A stretch of 37,466 bases of DNA from Rivularia sp. T60_A2020_040 (GTDB lineage Bacteria; Cyanobacteriota; Cyanobacteriia; Cyanobacteriales; Nostocaceae), in assembly GCA_015272215.1 (NCBI GenBank), contig JACYMD010000039.1, positions 1 to 37,466 on the forward strand. Direction: 5' to 3'. The position numbers and the translations under genes were made by a program. Each line of letters begins with the position of its first letter. The stretch's first letter is position 1. A model generated the notes under the pieces. The model saw nothing but the letters and a program-made list of their open reading frames with translations. It was not told the origin of the DNA and made no database searches. Positions 6,903 to 15,935 of this stretch are shown one piece after another.

Positions 6903-8855
6903 CTAATTAGAATTATTTTGAAAAGTCGATTGTGGTAATTTATTATTCTCGCTAATCAGCTTGTTTCCCGAATTGATTTTAGTAGAAGCTATAAATGGAT
7001 GCTCGCTATCAATTAAAGGTAAACTAATTTTAACTGTTGTACCTTGATTCATTCCTGGACTTTCAAGAGTTATCATCCCTCCCATCAATTCAATTAAGTT
7101 ACGGGAAATTGCTAACCCCAACCCTGTACCGTTATACTGCCTTGTGTTGCTAGCATCTACCATCACAAAGGGACGAAACAGTTTTTGCTGTTGTTCGTTG
7201 TCGATTCCTATACCTGTATCAATAACCGCAACTGTCACCCAAAATTTATGATTATCTTCGTAAATTTCGGTAGTTATGGTAATACTTCCTGTTTCAGTAA
7301 ACTTTGTTGCATTACCAATAACATTGATTAATACTTGCTTCAATTTGGCTATATCCGCATTCACTCCAATTTGCTCGTTCAATTGGGGAGCATTCAACTG
7401 CAAACCTTTTTGTTTAATATTAAGCGATTGCTGAGTAATTACGTCTTCTATCGCTTGACGTAGATCAATTGGTTTGATGATAACTGATAACTTACCAGCT
7501 TCTATTCTAGAAATATCAAGTAAATCGTTAATAATACCTAACAAATGAATCGCAGTTTCGTCCGCACGTTTGAGAAACTCTTTTTCTTCTTCTCTATCGT
7601 CGCACAAATCATCCCTAACCAAGCGTATAGAGTTGATAATCACATTTAAAGGGTTCCTCAACTCATGGGAAGTTGTAGCCAAAAAATAACTTTTACTTTG
7701 ATTTGCGGTTTTCGCTTCTTTCCAGGCTATTTCTAACTCTTGAGTCCATGCTTTGAGTCTTTCAACCATTTGATTTATTGCTTGTGCTAGTTGATTGAAT
7801 TCCCGAATATTGAAATTATCCGGAACAGAGGAACAAGTATGCTGAGAATGAAGATTCAGAGCATAATCGCATAACTGTTCTACTGGACGCGCTAAATAAC
7901 GAGCTACATACAGCGATACTAATAAAGTCGCACCAATCAACCCAATTGTCAAAACAAACAAAATTAGCTTGATTTCCTTCAACCCGTACAAAGCGTTATC
8001 CAAACTAGTAACAGCTAAAATTACCCATTTTTCCTCACCATTTTCAACTGGGCTGTTAATAGCTGTATATCCAGCAAGTAACAGACTACCTTCTTTTTCA
8101 AAAAATAAATCTAGAGAATCTTTACGTCCAGATATGGCATTTTTGACGATGTTTTGTAATTTTTTTCCATCTACGTGTTCCGTAATATTTGTACCCACTC
8201 TTTGAAAAATGGGGTGTGCCAAAATTGTCCCGTTTTCTGTAATTACGACTGTAGAAGCTGTTAAAAAACCAGAATTATGTTTAATTTTTTCATGCAATAG
8301 TTGCGACTGCATACTTAAGGTATAACGCAATTTACCTTGAGTATCGTAAACGGGAGAAGACAAGTTAAGATGTAGCTTTAAAGACTCTTCTTTTAAACTA
8401 TTTATCCGCAATTTTGTCGCTAAAATAGGCTCGATTTGAACTTTCTTTTGTTCCAACGAAAAATTATTCAAATTAGTTAATTCTTCATCACAATTTCCAG
8501 TAATAATGTTACCGTTATCGGGATTTGTTAATTGAATACACTTAATTTGTCTGGGTAATTGTTGGGCTAATTGAGTAACAAATTTTTCTACCGACTGAGG
8601 CTGTTCTGATTGAAGAACCGTTGTTTGGGAAGCAATTAACAAGTTGCTTCCGAGCATATCAATAGTATCTACAATATTCTCTCCTTTGATGATGGCAGTT
8701 TCGGTTAAATTACGACGCGCACTTTCTATTAAGCTAGAGCGTGCTTTTTGATATACGACAAATTCACCTATCAATAAGATTGGTACTGATAGCAGTAATA
8801 TCTTTGATACTAGAATTCGGCGAAATGATGATTGACGAAAATTCACCATTGGCAT
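6903..8855 (-). CDS. Transmembrane sensor histidine kinase (dCache-HAMP-HisKA-HATPase)
   Basis: 650 residues. A signal-anchor helix at about 15-33 and a second transmembrane helix at about 298-320 enclose an extracytoplasmic sensor region resembling double-Cache/PDC domains (SLYDT-like SSPVYDTQGKLRYTL near 165-180; TVVITENGTILAHP near 200-215). A HAMP linker follows (YLARPVEQLCDYA, about 322-380). The HisKA domain has the H-box TTSHELRNPLN with phosphoacceptor His397. The HATPase domain shows the N-box (IGNATKFTE), G1 (VIDTGIGID) and G2 (GTGLGLAIS). No response regulator is adjacent, so this is an orphan kinase whose partner lies elsewhere. Ligands of Cache domains are often small organic acids or amino acids; none can be assigned here. 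The gene is convergent with the nuclease-like gene. Confidence 0.93.
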   Translation of the reverse strand: MPMVNFRQSSFRRILVSKILLLSVPILLIGEFVVYQKARSSLIESARRNLTETAIIKGENIVDTIDMLGSNLLIASQTTVLQSEQPQSVEKFVTQLAQQLPRQIKCIQLTNPDNGNIITGNCDEELTNLNNFSLEQKKVQIEPILATKLRINSLKEESLKLHLNLSSPVYDTQGKLRYTLSMQSQLLHEKIKHNSGFLTASTVVITENGTILAHPIFQRVGTNITEHVDGKKLQNIVKNAISGRKDSLDLFFEKEGSLLLAGYTAINSPVENGEEKWVILAVTSLDNALYGLKEIKLILFVLTIGLIGATLLVSLYVARYLARPVEQLCDYALNLHSQHTCSSVPDNFNIREFNQLAQAINQMVERLKAWTQELEIAWKEAKTANQSKSYFLATTSHELRNPLNVIINSIRLVRDDLCDDREEEKEFLKRADETAIHLLGIINDLLDISRIEAGKLSVIIKPIDLRQAIEDVITQQSLNIKQKGLQLNAPQLNEQIGVNADIAKLKQVLINVIGNATKFTETGSITITTEIYEDNHKFWVTVAVIDTGIGIDNEQQQKLFRPFVMVDASNTRQYNGTGLGLAISRNLIELMGGMITLESPGMNQGTTVKISLPLIDSEHPFIASTKINSGNKLISENNKLPQSTFQNNSN

Positions 8856-9350
8856 TCTCTGATAAATATCTGCAAACTAAAACAGTAAAATAAAGCTTAT
8901 GGAACAAGTTAATGTACTTCTATTATTAAGTTGATTAATCCTAATAATCAAGTTATTGAATTGCTGCTGACTAAAAAGAAGTGGTAGATACAAATTTTTA
9001 CAAAAAAACAGGATTTTTGTGATTTTGGTCATTGACAATTATTTATGACAATTAGATTGACTTCACTGATAGGATAACTTTTTAATCACAAATGATAGAA
9101 TTGGCAATTTTGCTATCAGAAGTTATTTGTTGTCAAACAGTTATCTTTGAGTCGATTGCAAAAAATAATTTATCTCAAGTCGTCGGTTGCAGGCTTTGAA
9201 TTTAATTATGTGAATGACACAGATGAATTACCTAATTAGATAGAGAATTAGGGGCAGATTACACTCAATTCATATTTACTATCTATATTTATTTCAATTA
9301 TTGTTATTAACATTCCGAAAATATCAATATCCCTAATATCTCTAAATTTG
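8856..9350. other. Intergenic region between divergent genes, no gene seen
   Basis: About 490 bp separating the divergently transcribed kinase and RibD_C genes. It is AT-rich with only very short frames. It presumably holds both promoters, but I cannot point to convincing -35/-10 pairs, RNA genes or repeats. Confidence 0.5.
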
Positions 9351-10046
9351 ATGACACAACGATCGCAACTTCACATCACAGTGGTTTTGGCAATGAGTGC
9401 CGATGGTAAAATAGCAGATATTTCGCGTTCTGCGGCTAGATTCGGATCAATTACCGATAAAGCACACCTAGAAACACAAATTGCTGCAAGGGATGCTGTT
9501 TTATTCGGTGCTGGTACTTTACGAGCTTACGGTACGACTCTAACTGTGTCGCATCCAGACTTATTACAACATCGCAAAGACACTGGGAAGCCACCCCAAC
9601 CCATTCATATCGTGATTTCTAATTCGGGTAAGTTTAATCGGGCTTTACGCTTCTTTCAACAGCCAGTAGAACGTTGGTTAATCTCAAGTACCACAGGAGC
9701 GATGTTTTGGCAATCAAGAGCGGAATTTAAACGTATATTGGTATTTGACACCGCAATAGGAACAGTTGACATTCGTGCAGCCCTGCAACACCTAACTACT
9801 TTGGGTATCGCACAGTTAGCAGTTTTAGGTGGCGGAAAATTGGTAGCGAATCTTCTGGAATTAAATTTGATTAATGAAATGTGGCTGACTGTCTGCCCTT
9901 TAATTTTGGGTGGTGAAGATGCTCCCACACCAGTCGGAGGTACAGGATTTTTAGCAGAAGCTGCTCGAAAATTACAACTTATAGAAGTTCGTACCGAAAA
10001 TCAAGAAGTCTTTCTTCATTATTGCCTGCAACAATTCCCAGATTAG
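9351..10046 (+). CDS. RibD C-terminal-domain reductase (dihydrofolate-reductase-like fold)
   Basis: 231 residues from the ATG at 9351; a TTG immediately upstream is a less likely start. The sequence matches the RibD_C family: VVLAMSADGKIAD near the N-terminus, SARFGSITDKAHLETQIAARDAVLFGAGTL over about 25-60, and AVLGGGKLVANLLELNLINEMWLTVCPLILGGEDAPTP towards the C-terminus. In riboflavin synthesis this domain reduces the ribosylamino-pyrimidine with NADPH. Stand-alone RibD_C proteins also include dihydrofolate-reductase-like enzymes, and the deaminase domain of RibD is absent. A role in riboflavin synthesis is therefore possible but not shown. The following gene begins about 46 bp downstream on the same strand. 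Confidence 0.87.
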   Translation: MTQRSQLHITVVLAMSADGKIADISRSAARFGSITDKAHLETQIAARDAVLFGAGTLRAYGTTLTVSHPDLLQHRKDTGKPPQPIHIVISNSGKFNRALRFFQQPVERWLISSTTGAMFWQSRAEFKRILVFDTAIGTVDIRAALQHLTTLGIAQLAVLGGGKLVANLLELNLINEMWLTVCPLILGGEDAPTPVGGTGFLAEAARKLQLIEVRTENQEVFLHYCLQQFPD

Positions 10047-10092
10047 ATTACTCTAAATAAAGCTTTTGCTAAGTTTTGTGTATTCAACAACC

Positions 10093-11271
10093 ATGGTGGA
10101 AAAAATTAAGCCGAGCTATTCTCTCACCTGGATTAACAGTGTTGCCGAAGTACCTTCCGAAGCTTGGAATGCTTTGGCTATCACGCTTCAGACTCCGTTT
10201 TTTGAGTGGGATTGGTTAAACAATCTCGAATCTTCTGGTAGTGCTACTGCTCAAAGTGGTTGGTTACCCAATCACCTAACGTTATGGCGAGATGGTGCGC
10301 TAATTGCTGTTGCTCCACTATATATCAAAGGACATAGTTATGGAGAGTTTGTCTTTGACCATCAATGGGCAGAGTTAGCTCATCGTATTGGGCTACAATA
10401 CTACCCTAAGATGCTCGGTATGTCCCCGTTTACCCCAGCCGAAGGTTATCGATTTTTAATTGCACCAGGAGAAGATGAGGAGGAAATAACTTCCTTATTA
10501 ATACGTGAAATAGATTCTTTCTGTAAAAAGCAGCGTATCAGCGGCTGTAATTTTTTGTATGTAGATCCCGATTTTCGTCCCATATTAGAACGTCACGGTT
10601 TTACAGCTTGGCTGCACCATAACTATATCTGGCAAAATCAAGGTTTTACTAATTTTGATGATTATTTAAGTGCATTCAATGCTAATCAGCGTCGCAACAT
10701 CAAACGGGAACGAAAAGCCGTGACAAAAGCTGGTTTGGAATTAAAACCATTCACTGGCGATGAGATTCCCCAAGATTTTTTTGGTTTGATGTACGATTTT
10801 TACGCCGATACCTGTGATAAATTCGGTTGGTGGGGTAGTAAATATCTCACAAAACGGTTTTTTGAATCACTATGTGATAACTATCGCGATCGCGTTGTGT
10901 TTTTTGCCGCTTATAGTGAACAAGATAACAGCCAACCAGTGGGAATGTCTTTTTGTTTGTATAAAGACGATAAAATGTATGGACGTTATTGGGGTAGTTT
11001 CCAGCAAATAGATTGTTTACATTTTGACGCTTGTTATTATTCACCTATTGAATGGGCAATTAAAAATAATATCCAAGTTTTTGATCCTGGTGCTGGTGGA
11101 AGACACAAAAAACGTCGCGGCTTCCCCGCTACTCCAAACTACAGTCTACACCGCTTTTACAACAATCGTTTGGGAGAAATACTCCGTCGTTATATCCATG
11201 AAGTAAATCAACTAGAACAACAGGAAATTGAAGCAATTAACGAGGAGATTCCTTTTAAGGTTGAAGATTAA
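10093..11271 (+). CDS. FemAB/GNAT-like protein (PF04339-type, DUF482)
   Basis: 392 residues from the ATG at 10093. An upstream in-frame TTG at 10066 would add nine residues but has no better support. The protein resembles the DUF482/PF04339 group, described as peptidoglycan-biosynthesis-like and GNAT-related. Recognisable stretches are TPFFEWDWLNNLESSGS near the N-terminus, FNANQRRNIKRERKAV about half way (a conserved basic block), MYGRYWGS, HFDACYYSPIEWAI, and the glycine-rich FDPGAGGRHKKRRGF near the C-terminus. The fold suggests acyl or aminoacyl transfer, but the substrate is unknown. It follows the RibD_C gene closely and may share a transcript. The 3' end runs into a short tandem repeat. 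Confidence 0.88.
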   Translation: MVEKIKPSYSLTWINSVAEVPSEAWNALAITLQTPFFEWDWLNNLESSGSATAQSGWLPNHLTLWRDGALIAVAPLYIKGHSYGEFVFDHQWAELAHRIGLQYYPKMLGMSPFTPAEGYRFLIAPGEDEEEITSLLIREIDSFCKKQRISGCNFLYVDPDFRPILERHGFTAWLHHNYIWQNQGFTNFDDYLSAFNANQRRNIKRERKAVTKAGLELKPFTGDEIPQDFFGLMYDFYADTCDKFGWWGSKYLTKRFFESLCDNYRDRVVFFAAYSEQDNSQPVGMSFCLYKDDKMYGRYWGSFQQIDCLHFDACYYSPIEWAIKNNIQVFDPGAGGRHKKRRGFPATPNYSLHRFYNNRLGEILRRYIHEVNQLEQQEIEAINEEIPFKVED

Positions 11272-11339
11272 AGGTTATAGGTTAAAGGTTAAAAACCACT
11301 AACTCCTAACTCCTAACTCCTAACTCCTAACTCCTAACT
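11266..11339 (+). repeat. Two adjacent STRRs (AGGTTAA and ACTCCTA heptads)
   Basis: Degenerate AGGTTAA-type units begin at the stop codon of the preceding gene. They are followed by about five exact CTAACTC/ACTCCTA heptads at 11300-11338. Related but degenerate units lie at 11825-11860 and, inverted, at 19755-19782. Confidence 0.85.
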
Positions 11340-11389
11340 TTATTTCAAGTGTGTGATTACCCTTAAGACGGAAGTTTTTTTAAATAATT

Positions 11390-11770
11390 ATGAATCTACG
11401 TGATAATTTAACAGCAATTGATGATAAGCTTTCCCAACGACACATTGATTTAGATCCTGCGGGATATTTTATTATTTACATTGACCGTCAAGAAGGACTC
11501 ATTTTTGCGAAACATTTTACTAACATCATTGATGAGCGGGGTTTAGCTGTCGATCCAGAAACCGGAAAGGTAATTCCTGCAAAAGGAAAAGTAGAACGAA
11601 CCCACACAACAGTATATTCTGCCAGAACAGCAAAAGAATTATCTGTAAAAATTTTTGAACAAACCCAGCCCTGTCCGATAACCATGTTTGATCATGCTGC
11701 TTATCTCGGTAGAGAATTTGTTCGTGCCGAGATTGCTTTGTTGACAGGGCAAGAGTATGTTCAAGATTAA
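11390..11770 (+). CDS. DUF4346 domain protein
   Basis: 126 residues, matching the small cyanobacterial DUF4346 family; HIDLDPAGYFIIYIDRQEG (about 18-36) and DHAAYLGREFVRAEIALLTGQEYVQD at the C-terminus are typical. The family is described as related to the tetrahydromethanopterin S-methyltransferase subunit A fold, but its role in cyanobacteria is unknown. No signal peptide or membrane segment is visible, so it is probably cytoplasmic. Its start is 118 bp after the FemAB-like gene, across an STRR, so independent expression is likely. It converges on the TPM gene. Confidence 0.82.
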   Translation: MNLRDNLTAIDDKLSQRHIDLDPAGYFIIYIDRQEGLIFAKHFTNIIDERGLAVDPETGKVIPAKGKVERTHTTVYSARTAKELSVKIFEQTQPCPITMFDHAAYLGREFVRAEIALLTGQEYVQD

Positions 11771-11861
11771 TTAGAGAATTGGGAATTGGTAAAGATGGGG
11801 TGATGGGGAGACAAGGGGAAAAATAATTCCTAACTCATAACTCCTCACTCCTAACTCTTAC

Positions 11862-12602
11862 CTATTCCTTATTCCCTTGTGATGATGGCTGGAAAACTAA
11901 ATAGATATAGTATGTTGCCATGGGAATTACGGTAGCTGCAATCAATAATCCTACTACCCAAGCGGTTGCGTTTCCTTGGTTGGTTTCTTCAGCTTTGGTA
12001 AAGGTTCCTTCTACCTGTACTTCGTTGGTAATTTCTGGAGCTCCAGGATCTGGTTTTCCCGAAAGTACGGTAACAAGACGCTCTTGTGCATCCAATAATG
12101 CTTGATTGTATTTATTACCGTTACGCAACGGCACTAAAACCGTTTCTGATGCGATGCTTTTGGCAATATCATCAGACATGATAGATTTGACTTGATCGCC
12201 GGTAATAATGGCGGTTCCGTTGGTTACGGAGTCAATTGTTAATAAAGTTTGATTTGCTTGTGCTTCTTTTGTTGGAAACCATTTTTCAAATAGAGCTTTG
12301 GTAAAACTTTCGGGAGTTTCCCCATAATCTAAACGACGAATAGTTACTATTCTGACTTCGTTTCCTGTCTGCTTAGCCAATTCATCGAAGGCACTACTAA
12401 TTCTACCTTCATTAAAACGGCTGATTAAATCTGCTTCATCTACAATCCAAGTATCTGAAGTCAGGTTTGGTATGTCATACACTCCCGTAGCGAAAGCGGG
12501 TACTGTAAACACCGAAGAAACGAATATCACTATCGCTAGCGATAAAATCAGCTTCGCGATATTTTTTTGCCAACTCAAGAAGTGGTTGAGGAGCTGTTTC
12601 AT
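11862..12602 (-). CDS. psb32: TPM-domain protein, Psb32-like
   Basis: 246 residues. An N-terminal signal sequence (about 12-40, ending near PAFATG) exports it to the thylakoid lumen or periplasm. A TPM domain spans about 45-185 (SDTWIVDEADLISRFNEGRISSAFDELAKQTGNEVRIVTIRRLDYGE; acidic and glycine motifs follow). A single C-terminal membrane helix (about 214-236) anchors it. This architecture matches cyanobacterial Psb32, related to plant TLP18.3, which helps photosystem II repair and acclimation to light stress. Other TPM proteins exist, so the Psb32 name is probable rather than proven. Its last codons (GNKE and stop) coincide with ATTCCCT/ATTCCTT repeat units, so the exact C-terminus is repeat-derived. 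Confidence 0.8.
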   Translation of the reverse strand: MKQLLNHFLSWQKNIAKLILSLAIVIFVSSVFTVPAFATGVYDIPNLTSDTWIVDEADLISRFNEGRISSAFDELAKQTGNEVRIVTIRRLDYGETPESFTKALFEKWFPTKEAQANQTLLTIDSVTNGTAIITGDQVKSIMSDDIAKSIASETVLVPLRNGNKYNQALLDAQERLVTVLSGKPDPGAPEITNEVQVEGTFTKAEETNQGNATAWVVGLLIAATVIPMATYYIYLVFQPSSQGNKE

Positions 12603-13212
12603 AGCAAAAAACCACTATACGACTTTTCACCAAAAATACTACATAAGTAGGATCAAAGTCTCGTTTTCACCAAGGTTTTCTATAGAAATGCTCTCACTAA
12701 GTTTGATACTAATAATCACAATCGAATAAATCGTAATGATTCCTGTTTTCAATTATTTTAATCTAGTAACTTGATAATAACAGGTTATAAATCGCAATCG
12801 GCACGCGCCCTTCAAGGGCAATCGGCTAGTGCAAGGGAAGCTATCGTCAAAGCAAAAAAAATTATAACTTGTATAAATAATTTATAAGTAATTTATGAAT
12901 AATTTATGAATAATTTATGAATAATTTATGAATATAATTTATTTATGATTTTCCCATTGAATAACGATTTGATAAAAATCTAATAAGTGATTTACTTGAA
13001 TAGAGGTATTAAAATTATTAAAATATTTTTGATTATAGTAGTTTGTTGTACTGGTAAATTTCTGATTATCAAGTATATATTAGATAATAAGAGAATTAGG
13101 TTATCAGGCGTAATCTAGGAGGCATTAATTAAGATTTTTTTATTTTATTTGTTAAAACTAATTCTCAGAAGTTGACATTTTTGAAATTCTTTAAATTCTT
13201 TAAATTATTTAG
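12603..13212. other. Intergenic region with small palindromic and direct repeats
   Basis: About 610 bp between divergent genes, with no gene recognised. A GC-rich palindromic scrap with GCCCTTCAAGGGC lies near 12808-12821 in otherwise AT-rich DNA. A direct-repeat tract follows at 12889-12934. Promoters of both flanking genes must lie here but are not clear by eye. Confidence 0.5.
12889..12934 (+). repeat. Direct repeat, four copies of an 11-mer
   Basis: Four nearly perfect tandem copies of TAATTTATGAA, about 280 bp upstream of the gene at 13213. The period is 11, unlike the 7-bp STRRs elsewhere in the window. Confidence 0.85.
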
Positions 13213-13716
13213 ATGAATTATCTAATTGCAGTTTATTCAAACCGAATCCAAGCGGAAGCAGCTTATACTGCTTTAGAAGAAGTAGGTTTACCCACCAAAC
13301 AAATTAGTATCTTGGGTGCTGGTTACAAAAGTGCCGACGAATATGGATTAATTAACCCAAATCAAAAAGCTAAAAATAACGCACAACGTCTTAATTACTG
13401 GCTTCTTCCTTTTGGATTCGCTGCTGGTTATGCTTTCAATTTGTTGACAAATATCGAAATAATTCCCAATGCTGGTATTATTAACCCGATTATTGGAGGC
13501 TTATTAGGAGCAGCTTCCGGTGTATTAGGTGCTTTTGTTGTCGGTGGTAGTGTAGGGCTGACAGTTGGTAGTGGAGATGCTTTAATTTATCGCAATCGCT
13601 TGAATGCTGGCAAGTATTTAATTATATTTCAAGGTTCTGAAGAATTAGTCAAACAAGCAACTAATATATTGCGTTCTTTTGAACCTGAAAATATTCAAGG
13701 TTATGCGGAAACTTAA
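13213..13716 (+). CDS. Small hydrophobic protein with glycine-rich membrane segment
   Basis: 167 residues, not firmly recognised. The N-terminus (NYLIAVYSNRIQAEAAYTALEEVGLPTKQISILGAG) looks like the ferredoxin-like domain of DUF1269/YflT general-stress proteins: a beta strand, an AEAAYTAL helix and a second strand. The middle (about 80-120) is a Gly/Ala-rich hydrophobic hairpin (INPIIGGLLGAASGVLGAFVVGGSVG) that could insert into or associate with membranes. The C-terminus again has a strand-helix pattern (GKYLIIFQGSEELVKQATNILRSF). Related cyanobacterial proteins are usually annotated as hypothetical or general-stress proteins. The ATG at 13213 is preceded by AAATTCTTT repeats without a clear ribosome binding site. 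Confidence 0.75.
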   Translation: MNYLIAVYSNRIQAEAAYTALEEVGLPTKQISILGAGYKSADEYGLINPNQKAKNNAQRLNYWLLPFGFAAGYAFNLLTNIEIIPNAGIINPIIGGLLGAASGVLGAFVVGGSVGLTVGSGDALIYRNRLNAGKYLIIFQGSEELVKQATNILRSFEPENIQGYAET

Positions 13717-13803
13717 AGGTTACTATTTATTAGCATTAAGTAAGAAACCGAGCTTTTCCACAGTTCAAATTGCGACAAATTATATAACCTTGCTTGTATT
13801 TAC

Positions 13804-13853
13804 CTGGGAATTAATTCCCAGACTCATAGCAAAAGTCTATTAAAATAGACTGA
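13804..13853. repeat. Perfect 18-bp palindrome followed by a small hairpin
   Basis: CTGGGAATTAATTCCCAG (13804-13821) is a perfect palindrome. It is followed by the hairpin AGTCTAT-TAAA-ATAGACT (13834-13851). The pair lies between convergent genes, about 90 bp after one and 65 bp before the end of the other. It may serve as a bidirectional terminator or be part of a small dispersed element. Confidence 0.6.
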
Positions 13854-13917
13854 AGATAAAAAATAATTACGATAATATATTAATTAAAAATCATTAAAAG
13901 TAATGACAAAATTTAGT

Positions 13918-14691
13918 TTATGCAAATAATCGAAATCTTGCTAAAACATTTTGAATTGTTTGTGGCAAGATTTTATTTAATTCTTTACTGTCTTTGAACT
14001 GCATTATTTGAGTTGTAGTTAAATCAAAAGGAAATTGTCCATTTTTATCCTCACGTTGCATTTGCGCGAGTAAAATTTGTTCAGAACGTTTACTTTGAAT
14101 AGCGTAACCGATTTCAATACAAGTATTCGCACTTGGAAGCAACAACGGTTTTTCCTTAACATTATCAACACTCGTAATCGGTGTCGCATCCGCAATAAAT
14201 AGTAAACTCCTGCGAATTTTTCGCATCATACTACTTCCCAAACGCATTGGAGCATCTTTGGGACGAATTGACTCAATTAATTTTAACGGAAGTCGCGATC
14301 GCAAATTCAATTTATCCAAACTATCGAGCAATCCTTCACGTAAAGCATCACTAGCTTCGGGATATTCATCTTGATAACTTAAAAAAATCGTTGGTTCCAA
14401 TTGAGCCAACAAAGCTTGCTTAGTAAAATAAATTTCATGACTAATTAGGTCGATGTTGGCTACACAATAACCACCACTACCTTCAATATAAAATTCTATC
14501 TCGTCGCCTTCGAGATAGCGGCGAAACCAAGTTGAATTTTTCACTTCGTCGCTATCTTCCAAAAAATCTGCTCTTAAAGCCGACTTCAACAGACTTTTTT
14601 TACTGATACGAATGTCTGGCTGACGTTTCTCCAGTTCTGAAATCGGCTCATACTTTTCGATATACCACGCTCTCAGAGCAATAATCGACAT
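13918..14691 (-). CDS. Protein with putative TIR-like nucleotide-binding C-terminal domain
   Basis: 257 residues; I do not recognise a named family. The N-terminal 95 residues include GDEIEFYIEGSGGYCVANIDLISHEIYF, a beta-rich region. The C-terminal part reads like a TIR/SLOG-type Rossmann-like domain. Strand PTIFLSYQDEY (about 102-112) is followed by helix ASDALREGLLDSL. A second strand, LLFIADATPI, comes next, then SANTCIEIGYAIQSKRSEQILLAQM and a PFDLTT segment before a final helix. The order FLSY, then FIADAT, then an N/S-x-C-I-E-I-G-Y-A helix with a conserved glutamate matches TIR-like proteins of the CAP12/Pycsar type, where that glutamate is catalytic. The gene stands alone between convergent and same-strand housekeeping genes, so function is open. 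Confidence 0.6.
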   Translation of the reverse strand: MSIIALRAWYIEKYEPISELEKRQPDIRISKKSLLKSALRADFLEDSDEVKNSTWFRRYLEGDEIEFYIEGSGGYCVANIDLISHEIYFTKQALLAQLEPTIFLSYQDEYPEASDALREGLLDSLDKLNLRSRLPLKLIESIRPKDAPMRLGSSMMRKIRRSLLFIADATPITSVDNVKEKPLLLPSANTCIEIGYAIQSKRSEQILLAQMQREDKNGQFPFDLTTTQIMQFKDSKELNKILPQTIQNVLARFRLFA

Positions 14692-14955
14692 AATTAGCAG
14701 CTATTTCTTTTCTTATCTCAAATATTTAACTTTGTACCAGCTTACACCTAAGTGTAACCCTTCCGACAATATACCTATAGATATCATCCGAATGTAATAT
14801 TCGTAGTTGCTCAAACTTTAATTAAGCTACTATATCAATATTGATGTTAGCATCTTCAAATCTATCTCCTTTTTATAGTTTAGTACAAATATACCATAAA
14901 AGTTTTGAAGATGCATGAGTGAAAAATATTTTAATAACTGGTTGATGTTGAGTAG

Positions 14956-15849
14956 TTAATTTTCCGCTTCTAAAATTTCCTTAGCCTTGAGAATATCTTG
15001 TTTATGTTGTTCTGTGGGTGTAGGATAACTTAATTTAAGTTCTTTTAACTTAGAGCAAATAATATCAGCGACTGCGATGCGAGTAAACCATTTATGATCA
15101 GCAGGAATGATGTGCCAAGGAGCCCATTCAGTGCTAGTGTGACGAAAAGCATCTTCGTAAGCATTCATATAATCGTCCCAAAAAGCACGTTCTTTGACAT
15201 CACTTGCGGAGAACTTCCAATTTTTTTCTGGTAATTCGATGCGCTTCATAAAACGTTTTTTTTGTTCTTTCTTTGAGACATTGAGAAAAAACTTGAGAAT
15301 AATAATTCCATTATTAGTTAAATATTTCTCAAAATTATTTATTTCTTCAAAACGCTGTTTCCATATATGATTTCCCATTACAGATTTGGGTAATTGTTGT
15401 TTTTTAAGTAATTCTGGATGTACGCGCAGCACCAAAACTTCTTCATAATAAGAACGATTAAAAATACCAATTCTTCCTCTTTCCGGTAAAGCTTTGAAAC
15501 TGCGCCATAAATAATCATGCTCTAATTCTTCTGAGGAAGGTTCTTTAAAACTAAATACCTGACAACCTTGAGGATTTACACCAGACATAACATATTTTAT
15601 TGTACTATCTTTACCAGCAGCATCCATTGCTTGAAAAATAATTAGCAGCGCATAAGTATTTTGAGCATAAAGAATATTTTGGTATTTTGACAATCGTTCA
15701 ATATCTTGTTGCAATTTGATTTTTGCATCACCTTTATCATAAAAATCACCTGTAAAAGTCGTATCGTAATCTCTACTCAGAGAAATCTTTGAACCCGGTA
15801 GAACAATAAAAGGATCGTGATTCATAATTGAGTATTGGGAATTAGACAT
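14956..15849 (-). CDS. ppk2: Polyphosphate kinase 2 family protein (PPK2)
   Basis: 297 residues. The PPK2 fold is evident from the Walker A region AMDAAGKDSTIKYVMSGVNPQG (about 72-93), the FSFKEPSSEELEHDYLWR segment, and the lid/Walker B region GIFNRSYYEEVLVLRVHPE (about 130-148). TEWAPWHIIPADHKWFTRIAVADII near the C-terminus is also typical. PPK2 enzymes transfer phosphate between polyphosphate and nucleotides. Sequences of this size with a single domain generally phosphorylate NMPs or NDPs from polyphosphate. It is soluble and cytoplasmic. Whether it is class I, II or III cannot be settled from reading alone. A later in-frame ATG at 15825 is an alternative start. Confidence 0.93.
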   Translation of the reverse strand: MSNSQYSIMNHDPFIVLPGSKISLSRDYDTTFTGDFYDKGDAKIKLQQDIERLSKYQNILYAQNTYALLIIFQAMDAAGKDSTIKYVMSGVNPQGCQVFSFKEPSSEELEHDYLWRSFKALPERGRIGIFNRSYYEEVLVLRVHPELLKKQQLPKSVMGNHIWKQRFEEINNFEKYLTNNGIIILKFFLNVSKKEQKKRFMKRIELPEKNWKFSASDVKERAFWDDYMNAYEDAFRHTSTEWAPWHIIPADHKWFTRIAVADIICSKLKELKLSYPTPTEQHKQDILKAKEILEAEN

Positions 15850-15935
15850 TGGATAAATATATGTAAACTTATTATTATATCTTAGTAATTTTAAAACAGG
15901 TCAAAGGTTAACTGTCAACTGTCAACTCCGGTGGT

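Noticed and set aside
6236-14691. PD-(D/E)XK protein and TIR-like protein as parts of one defence island
   Set aside because: They are 7 kb apart, on different strands, and separated by metabolic and signalling genes. There are no phage or mobile genes nearby.
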